From Dysgonamonadaceae bacterium (GTDB taxonomy: Bacteria; Bacteroidota; Bacteroidia; Bacteroidales; Dysgonomonadaceae): a stretch of DNA of 64,000 bases. Below, piece after piece: positions 62,401 to 64,000 of this stretch (the first letter of the stretch is position 1; each line of letters starts with the position of its first letter). The notes under the pieces are model-generated. The model was not told the origin of the DNA and made no database searches. It was given only the letters and a program-made list of their open reading frames with translations. The position numbers and the translations under genes are program-made. The stretch covers positions 1 through 64,000 of the forward strand of contig JAIRUA010000006.1 in the NCBI GenBank assembly GCA_031254645.1. Reading direction: 5' to 3'.

Positions 62401-62467
62401 TGGTATTGACAACGACATCTTCCCACGTCCGGTAACAACCCTTATGGGAGTAAGTCTTTCATTTTAA
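59453..62467 (+). CDS. SusC/RagA-family TonB-linked outer-membrane receptor
   Basis: 1,004 residues from the ATG at 59453 (signal VFPIILLGLLMMVSAMAQ); an ATG five codons upstream is equivalent. Residues about 33-110 are the carboxypeptidase-regulatory-like domain (GTVVDTSGETVIGANILLQG ... ITDIDGNFTI). The plug has MLDELIVIGYGTVRRSDATG near 110 (TonB-box-like region) and LKDASATAIYGSRASNGV near 225, and the barrel ends in LMGVSLSF. It pairs with the susD that follows 18 bp downstream and is probably controlled by the DUF6377-type regulator. It is only distantly similar to the first susC of the window. Confidence 0.97.
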   Translation: MHLKLKRNIKVFPIILLGLLMMVSAMAQSGSPITVRGTVVDTSGETVIGANILLQGTTTGTITDIDGNFTIQAPANGTLVVSFIGYHSQIIPINNQNQFNITLVEDTEMLDELIVIGYGTVRRSDATGAITTIRPDEINRGVITNPQDMITGRVAGVNIISDGMPGAGATIRIRGGSSLSASNDPLIVIDGLPMDNEGIKGMANALSLLNPNDIETFTVLKDASATAIYGSRASNGVIIITTRRGTAGSRPRVQYDGNMSLGMRRNSVDVMTGDQFRDYATRLYTGVSEDALRALGTANTNWQREIFRVAAGTDHNISVMGGLKNMPYRASVGYTSQQGILRTSKFERITASATVNPSLFDDHLRINLNARGMVSNNRFAETGAIGAAIAMDPTQSVMSNAPIHRDNFGGFFQWANLAPDGSAAFNRLASQNPVAQLKLRDERATAHNFLGNAEFDYRFHFLPELRTRLGLGIDVSDGIQYLNVDTRNPQENPYGRIGEDHIYKTNQSLNWTLQYANVFANRHSLDVMAGYEWQHFYREGSEWQRGIVPLANGNPHNPTSSAFKTESYLVSFFGRINYVYDNRYLFTATLRNDGTSRFSPENRWGLFPSFAAAWRISEEAFMFKQGLFSDLRLRLGYGITGQQNIGMGDYPWIPVYSENRDGAYYIFGDEWQTTFRPDAFNPGLKWEETTTYNAGLDFGFANQRFTGSADVYHRVTNDLINVIDIPVGTNFRNRVVSNIGSMTNTGLEFSLNGDVVRTGNWNWNVGYNVTFNRNEITQLTANDRENFVVETGGVSASTDTHIQAHAVGFPMRSFFVFQQVYDSNGRPIENLFVDRNGDGIINEDDRYFFKSPVADVLMGFASTLSYKNFDLGFTLRASIGNYVYNDVAARNADVGIAGIWAPSGFFSNRPMSAFKTNFQGIGNFARSDYFIQNASFLRMDNITLGWNFTHLAAERLSNARLFLSVQNPFVWTKYTGLDPEVRDGIDNDIFPRPVTTLMGVSLSF

Positions 62468-62485
62468 TAACGCTTAAATAATTGT

Positions 62486-64000
62486 ATGATTATGCAACAT
62501 AAAAATAAAAAACTGATTTTCTCCATTCTTACCCTATTGTTTACGGTAAGTATATGTACATCGTGCATTGGAGACTTAGATGTAGATCCTATTGATCCGA
62601 ATGTAAACCAAACATTTCAACAAGATGGCGTGTTTGCTAAAATATATGCCGGTTTGGCGCTTACCGGACAAGAAGGGCCGGCAGGACAAGGCGATTTGGA
62701 CGGTATTGATGAAGGTTTTTCGTGTTTTGTACGCCTCACTTGGAATCTTAACACGTTGCCCACCGATGAAGCAATTTGTTCGTGGAACGATAACGGTATT
62801 CCCGAACTGAATTCCGTTCAATGGGGTTCGGCAAATAGCCAAATCAATGGCGCTTTTGCACGCTATTATTTCAACATCACGCTTTGCAATCATTTTTTGG
62901 AGAAAACCGACGGAATGACCGACGAGAAAACACGTCGCCAACGTGCCGAAGTACGTTTTATCCGTGCGCTTAACTGGTTTTACCTGATGGATCTTTTCGG
63001 CGATGTGGTATTTTTAGATAGAGTAACGGCTGATTTACCTGAGCGCATTCTTCGTGCCGATTTGTTCAATTATATTATTCAAGAACTAACCGAAGCTGAA
63101 GCCGATATGTTTGAGCCGCGCCAAGCACCGTATTATCGTGCTGATAAAGCGGCAAATTGGTTGTTGAAATCAAGAGTTCTCCTCAATGCAGAGGTTTACA
63201 TAGGTACAGCCCGATGGTTGGAAGCAGCCCAATACGCCAAAAGAGTAATGGATTCGGCTTATCAGTTGACGGCAGTATACGAGCACTTGTTTATGGCAGA
63301 CAATAACGGATCAAGTATAAACCGTGCACCGGAAGAAATCATCTTACCGTTGGCAGCATTCGGACAGCGCACCCGTAGTTTCGGCTCATCGTTGTTCCTC
63401 ATCGCTTCTACTCACGTGGTAGGTATGCCCGATTGGGGAACACCAACAGAGGGTTGGGCAGGTAATCGGGCTCGCGAATCGTTGGTAAATAAGTTTTTTC
63501 CCGGCGGAAATATTCCGGATAATGCTTTCCTTTCGCCCAACACTACAGGTGCTGCCGATAGAAGAGCTTTATTTTTCATTCACTTCGAAACAGATGATGA
63601 CAATGATGATCCCGACCGCAGACCGGAACAAATCAACCGTCCCAGCATTTTCAAAGAAGGACTATCGGTCAGAAAATTTCGTAACATTAGAGCCGATGGA
63701 GGAGTAACAAGTGATAGTCGTTTTGTAGATATGGATGTGCCGTTTTTGCGTGCAGCCGAAGCCAATCTTACTTTTGCTGAAGCTACACTTCGTAACAATG
63801 GGTCGTTAAGTGATGCGCTTGCAGCCGTAAACGTTATCCGTATACGTGCCAATGCACCAATATTTACAACGCTCACGTTGGATATGATATTAGATGAGAA
63901 AGCCCGTGAATTTTATTTCGAAGGGCAACGTCGTACCGACTTGATTCGTTTCGGAAGATTCGGCGGTAGCGATTACAATTGGGATTGGAAAGGTGGCGTA
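62486..64000 (+). CDS. SusD/RagB-family lipoprotein, 3' end cut by window
   Basis: The frame is open to the window end, 505 codons seen; it starts at ATG 62486 (a second ATG two codons on is equivalent). Lipobox Cys27 in VSICTSCIGDLD. The SusD hallmarks RRQRAEVRFIRALNWFYLMDLFGDVVFLD near 155 and KAREFYFEGQRRTDLIRFGRFGG near 470 are both present, the latter being the classic RaxELaFEGqRwfDLrRwG box. It forms the lid of the preceding SusC barrel. A stop codon is expected about 60-80 codons beyond the window. Confidence 0.96.
   Translation, partial: MIMQHKNKKLIFSILTLLFTVSICTSCIGDLDVDPIDPNVNQTFQQDGVFAKIYAGLALTGQEGPAGQGDLDGIDEGFSCFVRLTWNLNTLPTDEAICSWNDNGIPELNSVQWGSANSQINGAFARYYFNITLCNHFLEKTDGMTDEKTRRQRAEVRFIRALNWFYLMDLFGDVVFLDRVTADLPERILRADLFNYIIQELTEAEADMFEPRQAPYYRADKAANWLLKSRVLLNAEVYIGTARWLEAAQYAKRVMDSAYQLTAVYEHLFMADNNGSSINRAPEEIILPLAAFGQRTRSFGSSLFLIASTHVVGMPDWGTPTEGWAGNRARESLVNKFFPGGNIPDNAFLSPNTTGAADRRALFFIHFETDDDNDDPDRRPEQINRPSIFKEGLSVRKFRNIRADGGVTSDSRFVDMDVPFLRAAEANLTFAEATLRNNGSLSDALAAVNVIRIRANAPIFTTLTLDMILDEKAREFYFEGQRRTDLIRFGRFGGSDYNWDWKGGV

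Overview
The window looks like a chromosome segment of a Bacteroidota bacterium, most likely order Bacteroidales. Three things support this: two SusC/SusD outer-membrane pairs, several carboxypeptidase-regulatory-domain TonB receptors, and gene starts that lack Shine-Dalgarno sequences but follow the -7 box TAnnTTTG (often with an upstream TTG or TTTG near -33). A C-terminal domain resembling a type IX secretion (T9SS) tail argues for an environmental or Porphyromonas/Paludibacter-like lineage rather than a typical gut Bacteroides. I do not name a genus. I saw no rRNA, tRNA, insertion sequence, phage gene or CRISPR array.

Layout. 1-4590: the end of a SusC gene and a full susD. 4805-7627: uvrA. 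7994-9376 (minus): a PLP lyase whose substrate-binding residues are those of tyrosine phenol-lyase, not tryptophanase. 9720-11713: flavodoxin-like protein, glyoxalase-fold protein and an AraC regulator. 11719-15020 (minus): DUF4249 lipoprotein with its TonB receptor. 15223-21098: one tightly packed plus-strand operon of nine genes (AraC/GyrI regulator, zinc ribbon, GyrI-like, YoaP-like acetyltransferase, Lnu-type nucleotidyltransferase, two GNATs, AlkD-like glycosylase, methyltransferase), followed by a PhnB-like gene and a yjdI/yjdJ pair. 22290-26069 (minus): ruvB, an M48 protease with lemA, and queG. 26191-27101: a broken DUF3990 ADP-ribosyltransferase-like gene plus its partner. 27215-27859: rpmI-rplT. 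28047-32155 (minus): four exported proteins, two with HExxH metalloprotease motifs. 32678-35014: flavin/PNPOx-fold protein, exported thioredoxin, RNA methyltransferase, ferritin. 35158-36574 (minus): FetAB-like ABC exporter. 36590-44340 (minus): a partial division/cell-wall cluster rsmH-ftsL-ftsI-murE-mraY-murD. 44661-49789 (minus): ECF sigma, putative anti-sigma, DUF4252, a 15-residue-repeat protein and a TonB receptor. 49937-51799: glycine-lipid acyltransferases glsA-glsB.

52151-57115 is the most interesting part. A PAS-LuxR-type regulator sits among a LuxI-like GNAT, a ThiF/E1-like adenylating enzyme and an operon for a lipoprotein plus a probable T9SS-exported FN3 protein. The GNAT, the ThiF gene and the lipoprotein operon each start from a promoter with identical geometry: the 14-bp palindrome TACTCATTTGAGTA, then directly a TTG -33 element, then exactly 20 bp, then a -7 box. 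That places the palindrome where class II activators such as LuxR bind. I propose an undescribed signalling regulon; its signal and its biochemistry are inference.

57299-64000: a membrane TPR/HTH (DUF6377-type) regulator, then a susC with a long leader containing a terminator-like hairpin, and a susD running off the window end. Many intergenic gaps hold long palindromes. Three, at 10.8, 21.6 and 23.3 kb, belong to one sequence family.
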